From Yarrowia lipolytica (lineage: Eukaryota; Ascomycota; Dipodascomycetes; Dipodascales), in contig NC_090774.1 in assembly GCF_001761485.1 (NCBI RefSeq), positions 3,100,001 to 3,164,000 on the forward strand: 64,000 nucleotides of DNA. Reading direction: 5' to 3'. The notes beneath the pieces were generated by a model that was not told the DNA's origin, made no database searches, and saw only the letters and a program-made list of their open reading frames with translations. The position numbers and the translations under genes were made by a program. Shown one piece after another: positions 1-9,129 of the stretch (the first letter of the stretch is position 1; the number at the start of each line of letters is the position of its first letter).

Positions 1-637
1 AGTTGAGAATAAGAGCAGATAGATGCTACTAGAGGGAATCAATCGACTCTCCTACACCAGCTTTTTATTCCACGTGACTTTCTTTTTTCGCTTAGACAAA
101 CCACCCACACTTACTCCTCGGCCTTTCACTAACTCCAAAACTCCTTGCTTTCTTCGCATCGGAGTTGGGCGCACAGCTGCACGTCACTCACGCCATGCCC
201 AACATGCGTCAACAATGGAATGTACCGAGGTGTGGGAGAAAAATGTCAATGAATTGCTTGTATTTCGCCTTACACCCGGAAAAAAAACACCACAAAGTCC
301 TGGAATCACATCCTTACCACTCCCACGATATCTCTCGTGTTCAACTTTCTCTGTAGTCTATCTGTCTTTAACGCTAACGTCCAACTCTAGAACAGGTGCG
401 GTACCTCTTTTACAGATTCAATACACCTGGAACTCTAACGTTATGCCAGAGCCTAATTCGCGTCGTGTCACCTTTGTATGCAGCGTGTGTTTTGTATGTT
501 ATTTGTGTGTTTAAACATGAGCCATGTCAGAAGACAAATATTGCACAGTGCGCGTTTGTAGAATATATAAGAGCGTAATCCGCCACTTTTCAAAAACCAA
601 CCACACTCGTTCATACCCCCCCACACTCGTTACTATA
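1..637. other. Left-edge intergenic region and promoter of the Cwp1-like gene
   Basis: No supported gene is seen here. A 163-codon open frame runs through 23-514 but has no recognisable domain and a composition unlike the coding genes of this window. The last 80 bases form a typical yeast promoter and leader for the gene starting at 638, including two nearly identical copies of a CACACTCGTT sequence around 603-630. Confidence 0.6.
564..570 (+). promoter_or_regulatory. TATA box of the Cwp1-like gene
   Basis: TATATAA lies about 68 bp before the ATG at 638 and is followed by a C-rich, A-rich leader. Its position and sequence fit a TATA element of a strongly expressed cell-wall gene; use is inferred. 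Confidence 0.55.
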
Positions 638-1336
638 ATGCAGTTCTCAGCCGTCCTCCTCGCCACCGCCGCCTCCATGGTCTCTGCCCAGCAGTTTGGC
701 ATCATCGCCATCCGATCTGGTTCCGACATCCAGAACTCCGCCGTCTACTCCAACGGTGAGAAGCTCGTCATCGGCGGCACCTACCAGTCCACCGACTACG
801 AGGTCAAGGACATGCTCCTCCTCGCCAACGGCAAGCCCGTTCAGTTCGGCAACGGCGCCAACATCGTCGATTCTGAGGGTGCCGGAACCCGAGATATTGA
901 GGTCAACGGCCAGGACTACGTCTACGTCCCCAAGTTTGAGTGGACCGCCTGCCCCGCCCCCGAGGGTGCCGACTACGTCTACACTGTCGAGACCTCAAGC
1001 GTCTGCGGTGAGGCCGGCATCCCCTTCGCTCCCCGAGCCATGTACAAGGACGAGGCTGCCACTGAGGAGAAGCCCGCCGAGACTGAGGCCGCCCCCGTCG
1101 AGACCCCCGCTATCACTGAGGCTCCCGTCCCCGTCCCCACCGGAGGTGCCGTTGTCACTGCCAACTCCACCATCGTTCTCACCATCACCGACTGCGGTGA
1201 GGGTGTTGAGTGCGTCACCAAGCCTCAGCCCCAGCCTACCCAGGTTGAGGAGGCTCCCGAGCAGGCCAACGGTGCCGCTGCTCTCGGTGTCTCTGCCGGT
1301 ATTGCTGGCATCGCCGCCGTTGCTATGCTCCTCTAA
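638..1336 (+). CDS. Cwp1-like GPI-anchored cell wall mannoprotein
   Basis: This 232-residue protein looks like a secreted cell-wall protein held by a GPI anchor. Residues 1-17 form a signal peptide ending in VSAQQ. The following FGIIAIRSGSDIQ closely resembles the start of mature S. cerevisiae Cwp1 (FGLVSIRSGSDLQ). Residues about 140-180 are a Pro/Thr/Glu/Ala-rich spacer, and the C-terminus ends in a hydrophobic tail after an Asn-Gly pair, as expected for a GPI attachment signal. The upstream ATG-less extension of the frame to 524 is discarded because the signal peptide begins exactly at 638. Codon use is strongly biased to C-ending codons, which suggests high expression. Similarity to Cwp1 is from memory of the family; the exact orthologue is not established. 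Confidence 0.88.
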   Translation: MQFSAVLLATAASMVSAQQFGIIAIRSGSDIQNSAVYSNGEKLVIGGTYQSTDYEVKDMLLLANGKPVQFGNGANIVDSEGAGTRDIEVNGQDYVYVPKFEWTACPAPEGADYVYTVETSSVCGEAGIPFAPRAMYKDEAATEEKPAETEAAPVETPAITEAPVPVPTGGAVVTANSTIVLTITDCGEGVECVTKPQPQPTQVEEAPEQANGAAALGVSAGIAGIAAVAMLL

Positions 1337-1981
1337 GCGCATCTTTTTGATTTTGCTACTTAACAGAAATACCCCTTTGAAATATTATTACTAACTGTAT
1401 GAAGACCACTGTACAAGCAGAGTGATTCACAGTATGGCAACACAATTCATTAGCTGTGCATAATTACTGTATGAGTATAAAGCTCAGTTAATCTACTGTA
1501 TTTTAGTCTTGTGAAGTGTTGCTAAGGCTCATTGACCTTAGCTTATTTTGGAGTCTACTGTAGGGTGTACTGAATGTATAAGAACAGAAGAAAAGAAATC
1601 ATATCGATAGTCTACTTGTACGGTGCATTGTACACTACTGTACTTGTAGTATGAGTACGCACAGCACAAATAGACAATCGATATGATTTCTGTTAAAAGT
1701 TGCATGATATCCTTCACAAACAATACGGAGTACAAGTACATACTGTACGCGTATTTTACACATCTGATGAGCTATAAGCTTGATCTCAAGGATACAAGTA
1801 GACAAGAACAACAATGATGGTATATCCAGCAAGGTAAGTTATCTTGCCAGGTCATGACCCTTTGAATGATACTACTGCTATGGAGTCCCGATGCTGAGAT
1901 ATGTTATGGACTGGAGCTCTGGTGTCACCTACGCACGTCCACACGCTGCTTGGTCAATAAATATATTATACATTCCCACCT
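1337..1981. other. Intergenic, convergent (Cwp1-like / LIN1)
   Basis: Both flanking genes end here. The stretch is AT-rich and carries several copies of the TACTTGTA/CTACTTGTA motif common in the spacers of this window (around 1613, 1636 and 1733). No gene or RNA is recognisable. Confidence 0.6.
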
Positions 1982-3082
1982 CTAGTCATACTTTCCATGG
2001 TTCATCCAGGTTCTTTCTCCGACCTTTCTTACCTGCACAGCGTCCGTAAAGTACCCTTCTGACCATCCTTTCATCATGGAGCTAGTGAAGGGACCGTGGA
2101 CCTCTTCTCCCTCTGCCCATCGAAACACCCATTCTTCCTGCTCGTCTTCAATCTCATCCACTTTTCGTTTCAGATCTTTGACCGACTGGCCCGTCAACAA
2201 ACAGTACTCCTTTTGGACCTCTTCTCGAGTCATGTCATAGATGTTGGACATGTCTCTAGACAGCAAAGCGTCACAGTACTCGGTCAGCTGTTCGATTTGC
2301 TGTACCATAGCCTTTTTCTCGTCACCATTGAGCTTTTTGCGCTCCTTTCCTAGTCGCGCAAGAGCCGCTAAGGACGATTCTCCACTCTGAAGCACTTCCG
2401 ACAGTTGTTGCAACAGCTCAACCTTTGAAATAATCGGTTTAGCAGCAGCGGATTCCTTCCTGGACTGTTGCGCACGCTTGGCAGCAGCAATATCCTTCTT
2501 GCTGACTCCATCCAGCCACAAGTCTTGGTGCTCCTTTTCGTCCTGAGCGTTTTTGACAAAATTGCCTTCCTGATCGAACTTGCCCTCCTCCAAGTCTTGC
2601 TTGAGATTGAACGATTCCATCTTGGGTGTGTATTTCTTTGCCCTGCTCAGATCCACATCCAGTCCGTCCATGTCGTCCTTTGTGTAGTAGTCAATATCCA
2701 CTTCCGAGTCGGACTCCTCTTCTTCTAGAGGGGCCACAGTGGTGTGTGTACCGACATCGCCCTCAAACTTTTCCATATCCATGAACTGCGGTTTCTCGTC
2801 ATCAAACTCCTCCTCCTCGGGCCTGTCGCCGTTATCCTTCTCTTTGTTCTCTTCGTCTTCGTCCTCACTGAACATGTCGCTGTCACTGTCGTTGTTTCCA
2901 TGTCCATTTGCTCCCTTCACAGGCGCATCCTCATCGGAAGAGTCGTCATCGATGCCTCGAAGCCCCTTTTTCTGCGCCCGGACTCGTCCCCCAATATCCT
3001 CCTCCAGCAATTCATCGAGTTCGGTCGTTTCCTCAACCTCAGGCGCCAGCTGGAGCGGGTTATTGGTGTTAAAAGTAGACAT
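1982..3082 (-). CDS. Lin1/CD2BP2-type GYF-domain protein (U5 snRNP)
   Basis: This 366-residue protein matches the Lin1 (yeast) / CD2BP2-U5-52K (human) family, a U5 snRNP-associated factor involved in tri-snRNP assembly. The first two-thirds is acidic and charged, with long Asp/Glu/Ser stretches and a KR-rich region. The last ~55 residues form a GYF domain: a conserved W-F-W start, EGEEVHGPF, then SEGYF and VRKVG. GYF domains bind proline-rich peptides; in U5 the partner is a U5 component (family knowledge). The ATG at 3082 is the first in frame and the length fits the family. The gene shares a ~390 bp divergent promoter region with LTO1. Confidence 0.9.
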   Translation of the reverse strand: MSTFNTNNPLQLAPEVEETTELDELLEEDIGGRVRAQKKGLRGIDDDSSDEDAPVKGANGHGNNDSDSDMFSEDEDEENKEKDNGDRPEEEEFDDEKPQFMDMEKFEGDVGTHTTVAPLEEEESDSEVDIDYYTKDDMDGLDVDLSRAKKYTPKMESFNLKQDLEEGKFDQEGNFVKNAQDEKEHQDLWLDGVSKKDIAAAKRAQQSRKESAAAKPIISKVELLQQLSEVLQSGESSLAALARLGKERKKLNGDEKKAMVQQIEQLTEYCDALLSRDMSNIYDMTREEVQKEYCLLTGQSVKDLKRKVDEIEDEQEEWVFRWAEGEEVHGPFTSSMMKGWSEGYFTDAVQVRKVGERTWMNHGKYD

Positions 3083-3472
3083 GGTGATGAAGAAATCACA
3101 GCATGCATGTCGAATGTTTGTGCATAGTATAAAGGAGTATATAAGTCTACTAAATGTCCAATAACAAATCCAACTAGACTTAGTGATTGAAAATTAATGT
3201 ATTATATTATTATACCTACAGGTTAACACAATCTCTGTGAAATACAGTACTTGTAGAACCTGCCAACAATTTGGACCACCTTTTTTCGAACACACATATC
3301 TCCTTAATCAAAGTTTTTTACTTGTAGTGGCAGTTCTCTTGCTCTGGCTAAGCAGTCGCATCCTACGTGCGATACGATACATGCAGCTCTTCATCTGCAG
3401 GTTAAATTCAATTATAAAGCATCAAATTTATTGTACTCACCATCTATCACACTCTCCGCCGCGGCTACAGAA
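3083..3472. promoter_or_regulatory. Divergent promoter region LIN1 / LTO1
   Basis: 390 bp between the two start codons. It is AT-rich, with two ACTTGTAG motifs (about 3248 and 3326). No individual transcription-factor site can be assigned with confidence. Confidence 0.5.
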
Positions 3473-4011
3473 ATGCCAGCTATCCCTACAGAAATGAAGC
3501 AGCACGACGACATCTTCGAGGACTTGTTCCAGCTTGAAGAAAAGTGAGTCAGAGGTAACTGAAGGTGCTCAGACACCACCATCGGAAAACTTATCATGCT
3601 AACCACAGATTCTACGAAGAAGGATACAATGATGGACTACAGGCTGGTACAAAGGCTGGGTTTGCTGAAGGACGTGAGTTTGGAGTACAGACGGGATATC
3701 AGCGGTTTCTGGATCTCGGTTTGCTCCAGGGACGAGTCATAGTGTGGGAGGAACAGGTGGCTGATCTACCTGAAAGCAAACAGCAAAAGACAGTCGAGCG
3801 ACTGCAACAGATCAAGCAGCTGATCCACCAGGAGGAGCCCACATATTTTTTATCCAACGATAGTGTGGTCGTTCATCAATACGAAACTATGATGAAGAAG
3901 GCCAAGGCCAAGGTGAGAACTTTGGCAGCCAGCATCGGTAGCGAAAAGGTGGTGTTTGAGGATCTGCTCAAGGGTTACACTGAAGAGGAGAATATCGAGG
4001 ATAACTTCTAG
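3473..4011 (+). CDS. Lto1 homologue, Fe-S adaptor for Rli1 (spliced)
   Basis: Two exons, 3473-3543 and 3609-4011, give 157 residues. The intron starts GTGAGT and ends GCTAACCACAG, the Yarrowia pattern. Joined at K/F, the protein reads DDIFEDLFQLEEK followed by FYEEGYNDG. It then has glycines spaced four residues apart (GYNDGLQAG, AGFAEG, GVQTGY), the deca-GX3 signature of the Lto1/ORAOV1 family. In yeast Lto1 forms a complex with Yae1 that recruits the cytosolic iron-sulfur assembly machinery to the ABC ATPase Rli1, needed for ribosome function (family knowledge). The second exon alone also begins with an in-frame ATG inside the intron, but that start would lose the conserved N-terminus. Confidence 0.9.
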
Positions 4012-5070
4012 AACGATATCTAGACGTATGGGAGTGGCGTGAGGAAGAAAACCTCAGCTAACCAGAGAAGGGAGATTACCAATTCAGCACCCAACCCTGA
4101 CGGTTGCATCTCAGACAATGATAATGACACAGGTATGCAGATCGATCGCCTCAGGTTGTCTCATCTCGTTCTAAGGAGGTTAATGCAGTTCAAATAAGGG
4201 TGCTCTAGAGTCTTGCCACTCGATCTGCCTCAATTACCTGCTGAGTCGCTCAGACGAGCGAAGCTGCAATGAATATACGAAATTGATGAGTTATGAGTTA
4301 TGACACATTATATTTAGAGCTGTATGTTGAATTCTAAGCAAATGCGAAGAGTCCCTTGACGGTAGACTTTCTCATGTGATCAATACTGAGTCCTTGTAGA
4401 TAGGAAAAGTTCAAGCCTAAGCAATCTTTTGACTTCCTAAAGGACTTTAGAAGACACACATGGCGGTGTGTTGACCTACACCAGCACCCAGTAATCAGCA
4501 TGTACTGTAGAACTGTAGCTACAGTATTTGTATGACAACTGCTTTTATTACCACCTACAACTGCAGTCATTTTTACCCCTAAACTGAAGAAGTGAACTTG
4601 TAACGATTCTTCTACTGTGTGTATTTACATACTTGTAGATAGATCAGCCAGGACATTTACTCCTCAAATACAGTCAAGTGACCCACGACCGTCGTAATTC
4701 TTCCTCAGCATCAGTATCAGGCGGTCCCAATCGCTATTGCTGATTACGCTAATTAGCCACTCAACGCGATTTAACCACTAGCTAATCACAAAAGCGATAT
4801 TAAGCATATAGCACGTGGAAGGAATGTGTTGTGGTGGCTAGAAGCATAACCACAGAGCAAAAAGAATAAGAAAAGAGGCGAAGATCCAGTCCTTCATACA
4901 GCCAAGACTCTTTCGTCTTTCCACCTCTTATCTACCACTTTTAACACCGGTTCACCGCTCTTATCATACACGCACACGTGACGCATCCACCTTGCATATC
5001 ACTTAACTCAGTTGCCGCTAGTAACCTCAACTACCCATTCTACAGCACACCCCAAAGGAAACGACAACCG
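4012..5070. other. Intergenic (LTO1 to WD40 gene)
   Basis: About 1.06 kb with no supported gene. It holds ACTTGTAG-type motifs near 4391 and 4633. The last 200 bp becomes pyrimidine-rich, as usual before start codons in this window. A GTG-initiated extension of the next frame to 4978 lacks conserved features. Confidence 0.6.
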
Positions 5071-6651
5071 ATGGACTGGCAACCGGGCTATCCTTCCGAG
5101 CCCTTTGGGGCGTACATGGAGCCTCTGGACCCCCCCTACCAGGTGCCCGTCATCCCACAGGACATTTTCGATGACTTGGGCGATCTGGATACCACCTCTT
5201 CTCACGACACGGAGATGGATCTGGACATGGACATGGGGCCTCCCAGCCACTACATGCGCGATGTTGCGATCCGAGAGAGTGCTGCAGCCGAGGGCGTGGA
5301 CGAGGACCGGCCAGACTGCTTCTTCAAGTTTCTGGAAGAGGAGTTTCGTCAGGGTACTCTCTCCTCAGAGCTGTACCAGAGATCAGTATACAAAACGGTG
5401 GAGTTTCCGGACACTGTTACCCCAGACGTCTTGTGTGAGCATCCGATTCTCGACAAACAGGGACTCGAGTGGGGTACGCTGTTTGAGTCGTCCCGAAGAG
5501 GCTCCTTTCTCATCCCCGACGGAGTATGTGAAAGCGTGGCAACCCACAAGGCTCTGGTGCGCAAACTCAGATACCAGCGCTACGCGGCTTACCGTCCGCC
5601 ACCTAGCGCATCTCCAACGATTCAAGGCTTCGAGCACTCACTCATGGCGTTCCAGCGGTGCTTCACTAACCCCAAACCCCATCTTTTCCATTTCCAGCTG
5701 AGAAACCTGATGTATCCCGTTTCAGCCACGCAGGTTTTCTACAATGCCAATCATATGGATGACTTCCAGGTGGATATGCTCAATCCAGAAACGGGCGAAC
5801 AGACGGTCGCAATATCACCTGAAATGTGTGACCCATCTCTCCAGCAATTGAGAGTGTCCGCCTTAGCAGCTAACAGGAACGTGGTTATGCTGGGAAGCAC
5901 AAAGGGCGTGTTTGTGGTGAAACCGTTGGCTGAAACGTCGTCGTCAGAAAAGAAATCGTTTCTCTCTTCGGGCATGATATCGTCTGGTAACGAACTACAG
6001 GTCAACTACATCTCCTTGTTGTCCTCTTCAGCCCTGATATCAGGCAACGACAACGTTCTTCGGACTCTGGACCTGAACACTCTTAAGGCAAAAGACTCCA
6101 TTACACTCAACTATGCTGCTAATGCTACGGCCTTTCTCCCAGGCTCGGAAAATGTCTGCGTCATGGCTTGTGACTCGCAGGAGTCGCACGTCTACGACTC
6201 GCGATCGGGTAAACTGCAAATGTCATTGCAGGGTCACACGGACTTCGGATTTGCATGTGCCTGGTCTCCCGATGGCAAAACAGTGGCTACAGGCAACCAG
6301 GACGGAACTTGCCGTCTGTACGACATCCGAGGAGCGTCCAACCAATGCATCGGCGCCGTTTCGGGAAAGTTGCAGGCAGCTATTCGGTCCGTGGATTTTG
6401 ATGCTTCCGGAAGATATCTTGCTATTGCCGAGCCGGTCGATTACGTGACTGTTATCGATACGTGGTCGGAATGTACGTCCAGACAGACGATCGAGTTCTT
6501 TGGAGGCACCGCCGGCGTCAGATTCACTCAGTCGTGTTCGCTGGGCGAGTACCAGCAGTTGACAATTGGTGTTGCTGATGAGACTGTTGGAGGAGTCATT
6601 CAGTACATGCGACCCAGTCAGTTACAGGGTGAGGATTTTGGATTTATCTAG
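5071..6651 (+). CDS. WD40-repeat protein of the DUF2415 type
   Basis: A 526-residue protein starting MDWQPGYP. The N-terminal 90 residues are Pro-rich then acidic (DMDMG-type runs). The middle contains a globular region with LRNLMYPVSATQVFY, and residues from about 290 onward form WD40-like repeats. The clearest repeat is GHTDFGFACAWSPDGK followed by VATGNQDGTCRLYD. The C-terminal part (IEFFGGTAGVRFT, then IGVAD) resembles fungal WD proteins annotated with DUF2415, such as S. pombe SPAC2A9.03. No molecular function is established for that group as far as I know. The ATG at 5071 was chosen because the frame upstream has only a GTG. Confidence 0.72.
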   Translation: MDWQPGYPSEPFGAYMEPLDPPYQVPVIPQDIFDDLGDLDTTSSHDTEMDLDMDMGPPSHYMRDVAIRESAAAEGVDEDRPDCFFKFLEEEFRQGTLSSELYQRSVYKTVEFPDTVTPDVLCEHPILDKQGLEWGTLFESSRRGSFLIPDGVCESVATHKALVRKLRYQRYAAYRPPPSASPTIQGFEHSLMAFQRCFTNPKPHLFHFQLRNLMYPVSATQVFYNANHMDDFQVDMLNPETGEQTVAISPEMCDPSLQQLRVSALAANRNVVMLGSTKGVFVVKPLAETSSSEKKSFLSSGMISSGNELQVNYISLLSSSALISGNDNVLRTLDLNTLKAKDSITLNYAANATAFLPGSENVCVMACDSQESHVYDSRSGKLQMSLQGHTDFGFACAWSPDGKTVATGNQDGTCRLYDIRGASNQCIGAVSGKLQAAIRSVDFDASGRYLAIAEPVDYVTVIDTWSECTSRQTIEFFGGTAGVRFTQSCSLGEYQQLTIGVADETVGGVIQYMRPSQLQGEDFGFI

Positions 6652-7252
6652 ACGATGACGAGAGACAGGGGCCGAAAAGAGTGACGAATAAGAAATGTCG
6701 TCGACTATGACGACGACGAAGATGATGTGTACGATAGGATGATGTCTGAAGGAGACCCGTATATATGTTATTTATTGAGTATAATACTAATTGAAGGGGT
6801 GGATTACGAGTGAGTCACTGATGGGGATACGAAGGCGTTACAGCGCGACTAAAAATTGATGAATTTGAGCTGTGTTCATCAGTGTCTTCGCAGTTGCTCA
6901 CGGTTCACATGCTCGCACGCAACAAATCATTGAGGACCTCAACGGGAAATATTGGTGGATAGAGAGTATTAAACGGGAAGCTGGCAAGGCTCAGCTTCGA
7001 TTAGCCATACTGCACAAATAGTACATACCTCACTTACGTAACCTCTAAACGTCCATTTTTAACTTCTCCAACTTGCAGTTTTTCTTTATATTATTTTGAA
7101 CTAAGGAAAGACAGCGCTTTTTTTTCATTCTAGATGAGGGTGAGATTATTTTTTTCCTAATTTTTTTTTTAATTCTAATGATTCATTTTTCATGATTCAT
7201 TTTATTCTAGGGAAAATGCCCCACGGAAATAAGGTTTAATTTAAGCTTGTTT
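6652..7252. other. Intergenic with tRNA-Leu upstream region
   Basis: The first part is the 3' flank of the WD40 gene. From about 7070 the sequence becomes very T-rich. Positions 7161-7186 hold a run of ten T followed by AATTCTAATGATTCAT, repeated in part at 7191-7210. The same T-run plus motif precedes the other two Pol III genes of the window (see findings). Confidence 0.6.
7161..7186 (+). promoter_or_regulatory. T-run plus TTCTAATGATTCAT motif upstream of tRNA-Leu
   Basis: Ten T then AATTCTAATGATTCAT ends 66 bp before the tRNA. The same arrangement lies 57 bp before the 5S gene and 60 bp before tRNA-Ser, always on the transcribed gene's sense strand. A role in Pol III transcription, or as an insertion footprint, is inference. 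Confidence 0.5.
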
Positions 7253-7334
7253 GGGAGTTTGGCCGAGTGGTCTAAGGCGCTAGCTTCAGGTTCTAGTGTC
7301 GAAAGAGGCGTGAGTTCGAACCTCCCAGCTCTCT
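7253..7334 (+). tRNA. tRNA-Leu(CAG), possibly degenerate
   Basis: The acceptor strands GGGAGTT and AGCTCTC pair over seven positions with two G-U wobbles. The D arm GCCGAGTGG...GGC, a long class II variable arm, and the B box GAGTTCGAACCTC are all present. The anticodon loop TTCAGGT gives CAG at 7287-7289, reading CUG as leucine. No intron is seen. Eight T directly follow as terminator. Odd features are a C-T mismatch closing the anticodon stem (7284/7292), a T-C mismatch in the T stem (7311/7325), and T instead of the usual A as discriminator at 7334. The copy may be active, mutated or a pseudogene. Confidence 0.82.
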
Positions 7335-7442
7335 TTTTTTTGCCTAACGGAGTGGTGCCGGGAGTGTAACTTGATGTAACTTGATTTTTCGCCACATACA
7401 CAGATTAATTGGTTCTCTGATTTTGAGTCTTCAGCCCGTTAT

Positions 7443-7451
7443 TTTGCCACT
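7443..7451 (-). promoter_or_regulatory. PACE-like (Rpn4-type) element upstream of UFD1
   Basis: The minus strand reads AGTGGCAAA, one base from the proteasome-associated control element GGTGGCAAA, 111 bp before the UFD1 start. In S. cerevisiae such elements bind Rpn4 in proteasome and UFD-pathway promoters. One short site can occur by chance. Confidence 0.4.
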
Positions 7452-7562
7452 TTACCCACTTTCTTATTTTACTTGTGGTATGCACACCTCTACGTCATAT
7501 GCAGCCCCAAACTCTGGATCATAGCTCTCACCATCGGACCCTTCTTTTTGATAACACACATC

Positions 7563-8687
7563 ATGTTTGGAGGAACTGCACAATGGGGCGCCACGCCTTT
7601 CCGAAACCGAACCCAGAAGTTTCAGGACTACTACCGATGTTACCCCATCGCCATGATGCCCGGTAAGGACCGAGAGTCTGCCAACTACGGTGGCAAGATC
7701 TTTTTGCCTCCCTCGGCACTTTCCAAGCTCAGTATGCTGCACATTTCGTACCCGATGTTGTTCCAGCTCAAAAGCGAGGAGAACGACAATGTGACGTACG
7801 GTGGCGTTTTGGAGTTCATTGCCGAGGAGGGCCGCGTCTACTTGCCCCAATGGATCATTGAGACTCTGGATGTGGGTCCTGGATCTCTGCTGGAAATTTC
7901 GTCTTGTGATTTGCCACTGGGTAAGTTTGTCAAGTTTGAACCCCAGAGCGTTGATTTTCTGGACATTTCCGACCCCCGAGCAGTGCTGGAGAGATCATTC
8001 CAGAACTTCTCGACCCTCACAGTCGGAGACGTGTTCAAGTTCAGCTACAACGACAAGACATATGGAATGAAGGTGCTGGAGGTCAAGCCCGACCTGGAGG
8101 ACAAGCACTCGGTGTGCTGTGTGGAGACGGACATTGAGGTTGACTTTGCGCCTCCGGTGGGCTACGTGGATCCCTCCACCCAGAGTGACTCCAATTACGG
8201 AAGAGCCATCAAGACACCTGGTACCAGTGGATCTTCTACTCCTGCACCAATGGCAGCCGCGGGAACCATGGCCCAGTCTATTGGTTATTCGAAGCTCGCC
8301 CAACAGACCATTAAGTCTGCTTCTAAAAACACCTTTTCCGGTGGCGGCCAGAAGCTGTCTGGAAAAGCCGTCAAGCCTGAAGAAGAGGCCTCCCTCGACG
8401 AGCACTTCAAGGAGCTCGTGGGTCTGGGATCAACAGACACAGACGCGAACCCCCAGCCTTTACGTCTCCCTTTTGGGCAGCTATTCTTTGGTTTCCCCCT
8501 AGTGCCTGTCAAGCCTTCTGAAGACGAAGAGACACAGACCGAGGAGCAGCAGCAACAGCCCCACTTTTCGGGCACAGGCCAGAGTCTGCGAGAAAGTCGA
8601 AAACGCAAGGAGCGCAACTCGTCGGCTGGAGCTGCGGGAGGAACCCCCAAGAAGCCCACCAGTCCCGAAATGGTGGTCATTGATTAA
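7563..8687 (+). CDS. Ufd1, substrate-recruiting cofactor of Cdc48
   Basis: 374 residues with near-full-length similarity to Ufd1. The N-terminal part carries FRNRTQKFQDYYRCYPIAMM. The family-defining block GGKIFLPPSALSKLS and then EFIAEEGRVYLPQW and KFEPQSVDFLDISDP follow within the first ~170 residues. These form the double-psi-barrel ubiquitin-binding domain. The C-terminal half is low-complexity and holds the likely Npl4- and Cdc48-binding segments (family knowledge). Ufd1-Npl4-Cdc48 extracts ubiquitinated proteins in ERAD and related pathways. The start at 7563 (MFGG) agrees with other Ufd1 N-termini; the longer frame to 7473 begins with a non-ATG codon. A PACE-like site lies upstream. 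Confidence 0.96.
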   Translation: MFGGTAQWGATPFRNRTQKFQDYYRCYPIAMMPGKDRESANYGGKIFLPPSALSKLSMLHISYPMLFQLKSEENDNVTYGGVLEFIAEEGRVYLPQWIIETLDVGPGSLLEISSCDLPLGKFVKFEPQSVDFLDISDPRAVLERSFQNFSTLTVGDVFKFSYNDKTYGMKVLEVKPDLEDKHSVCCVETDIEVDFAPPVGYVDPSTQSDSNYGRAIKTPGTSGSSTPAPMAAAGTMAQSIGYSKLAQQTIKSASKNTFSGGGQKLSGKAVKPEEEASLDEHFKELVGLGSTDTDANPQPLRLPFGQLFFGFPLVPVKPSEDEETQTEEQQQQPHFSGTGQSLRESRKRKERNSSAGAAGGTPKKPTSPEMVVID

Positions 8688-9129
8688 CCATGGCCAAGAC
8701 GGCTGTGGATTAGAGGCAGACTTATATATCTGTATTTATATGTGTTGGGCAACCAACCCAAGTTATTATATTGAATGAGTAAAATAGGAGAAGTAAATGG
8801 TAATACTCATACTTGTACATGTAGATTGTAAATAATATATACTTGATTTAAAAAATGTAAATATATAAACTACGAAACTGAAACGCCTTGAAGGCTGAGT
8901 GTATCGTACATACGTAATACTGTACAATAAATACGATGTACTGGGGGTACTACAGTAAGTATGCGTATGTATCGCTTCAAATTGTGGACGAGAAGCACTA
9001 CAGTAGATTTTTTTCACTATCATCTTGTCACTTGGGTCATCTTCGTGGGCTTGCTCTCCACAACCCAGGCATGCTACTTGTACAATGGCATCTACATGCT
9101 CATATAGTCAAAACAAATAAATAATTATG
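8688..9129. other. Intergenic, convergent (UFD1 / BRE4-like)
   Basis: AT-rich 3' flanks of two converging genes, with ACTTGTACATGTAG near 8811. No gene or RNA recognised. Confidence 0.6.

Noticed and set aside
23-514. 163-codon open frame on the plus strand
   Set aside because: No domain, no codon bias like the neighbouring genes, and it lies in promoter-type sequence. Probably chance.
995-1342. Gly/Asp/Leu-rich antisense frame over the Cwp1-like gene
   Set aside because: A shadow of biased codons on the opposite strand. Similar antisense frames occur over ERB1, POL2 and H2B.
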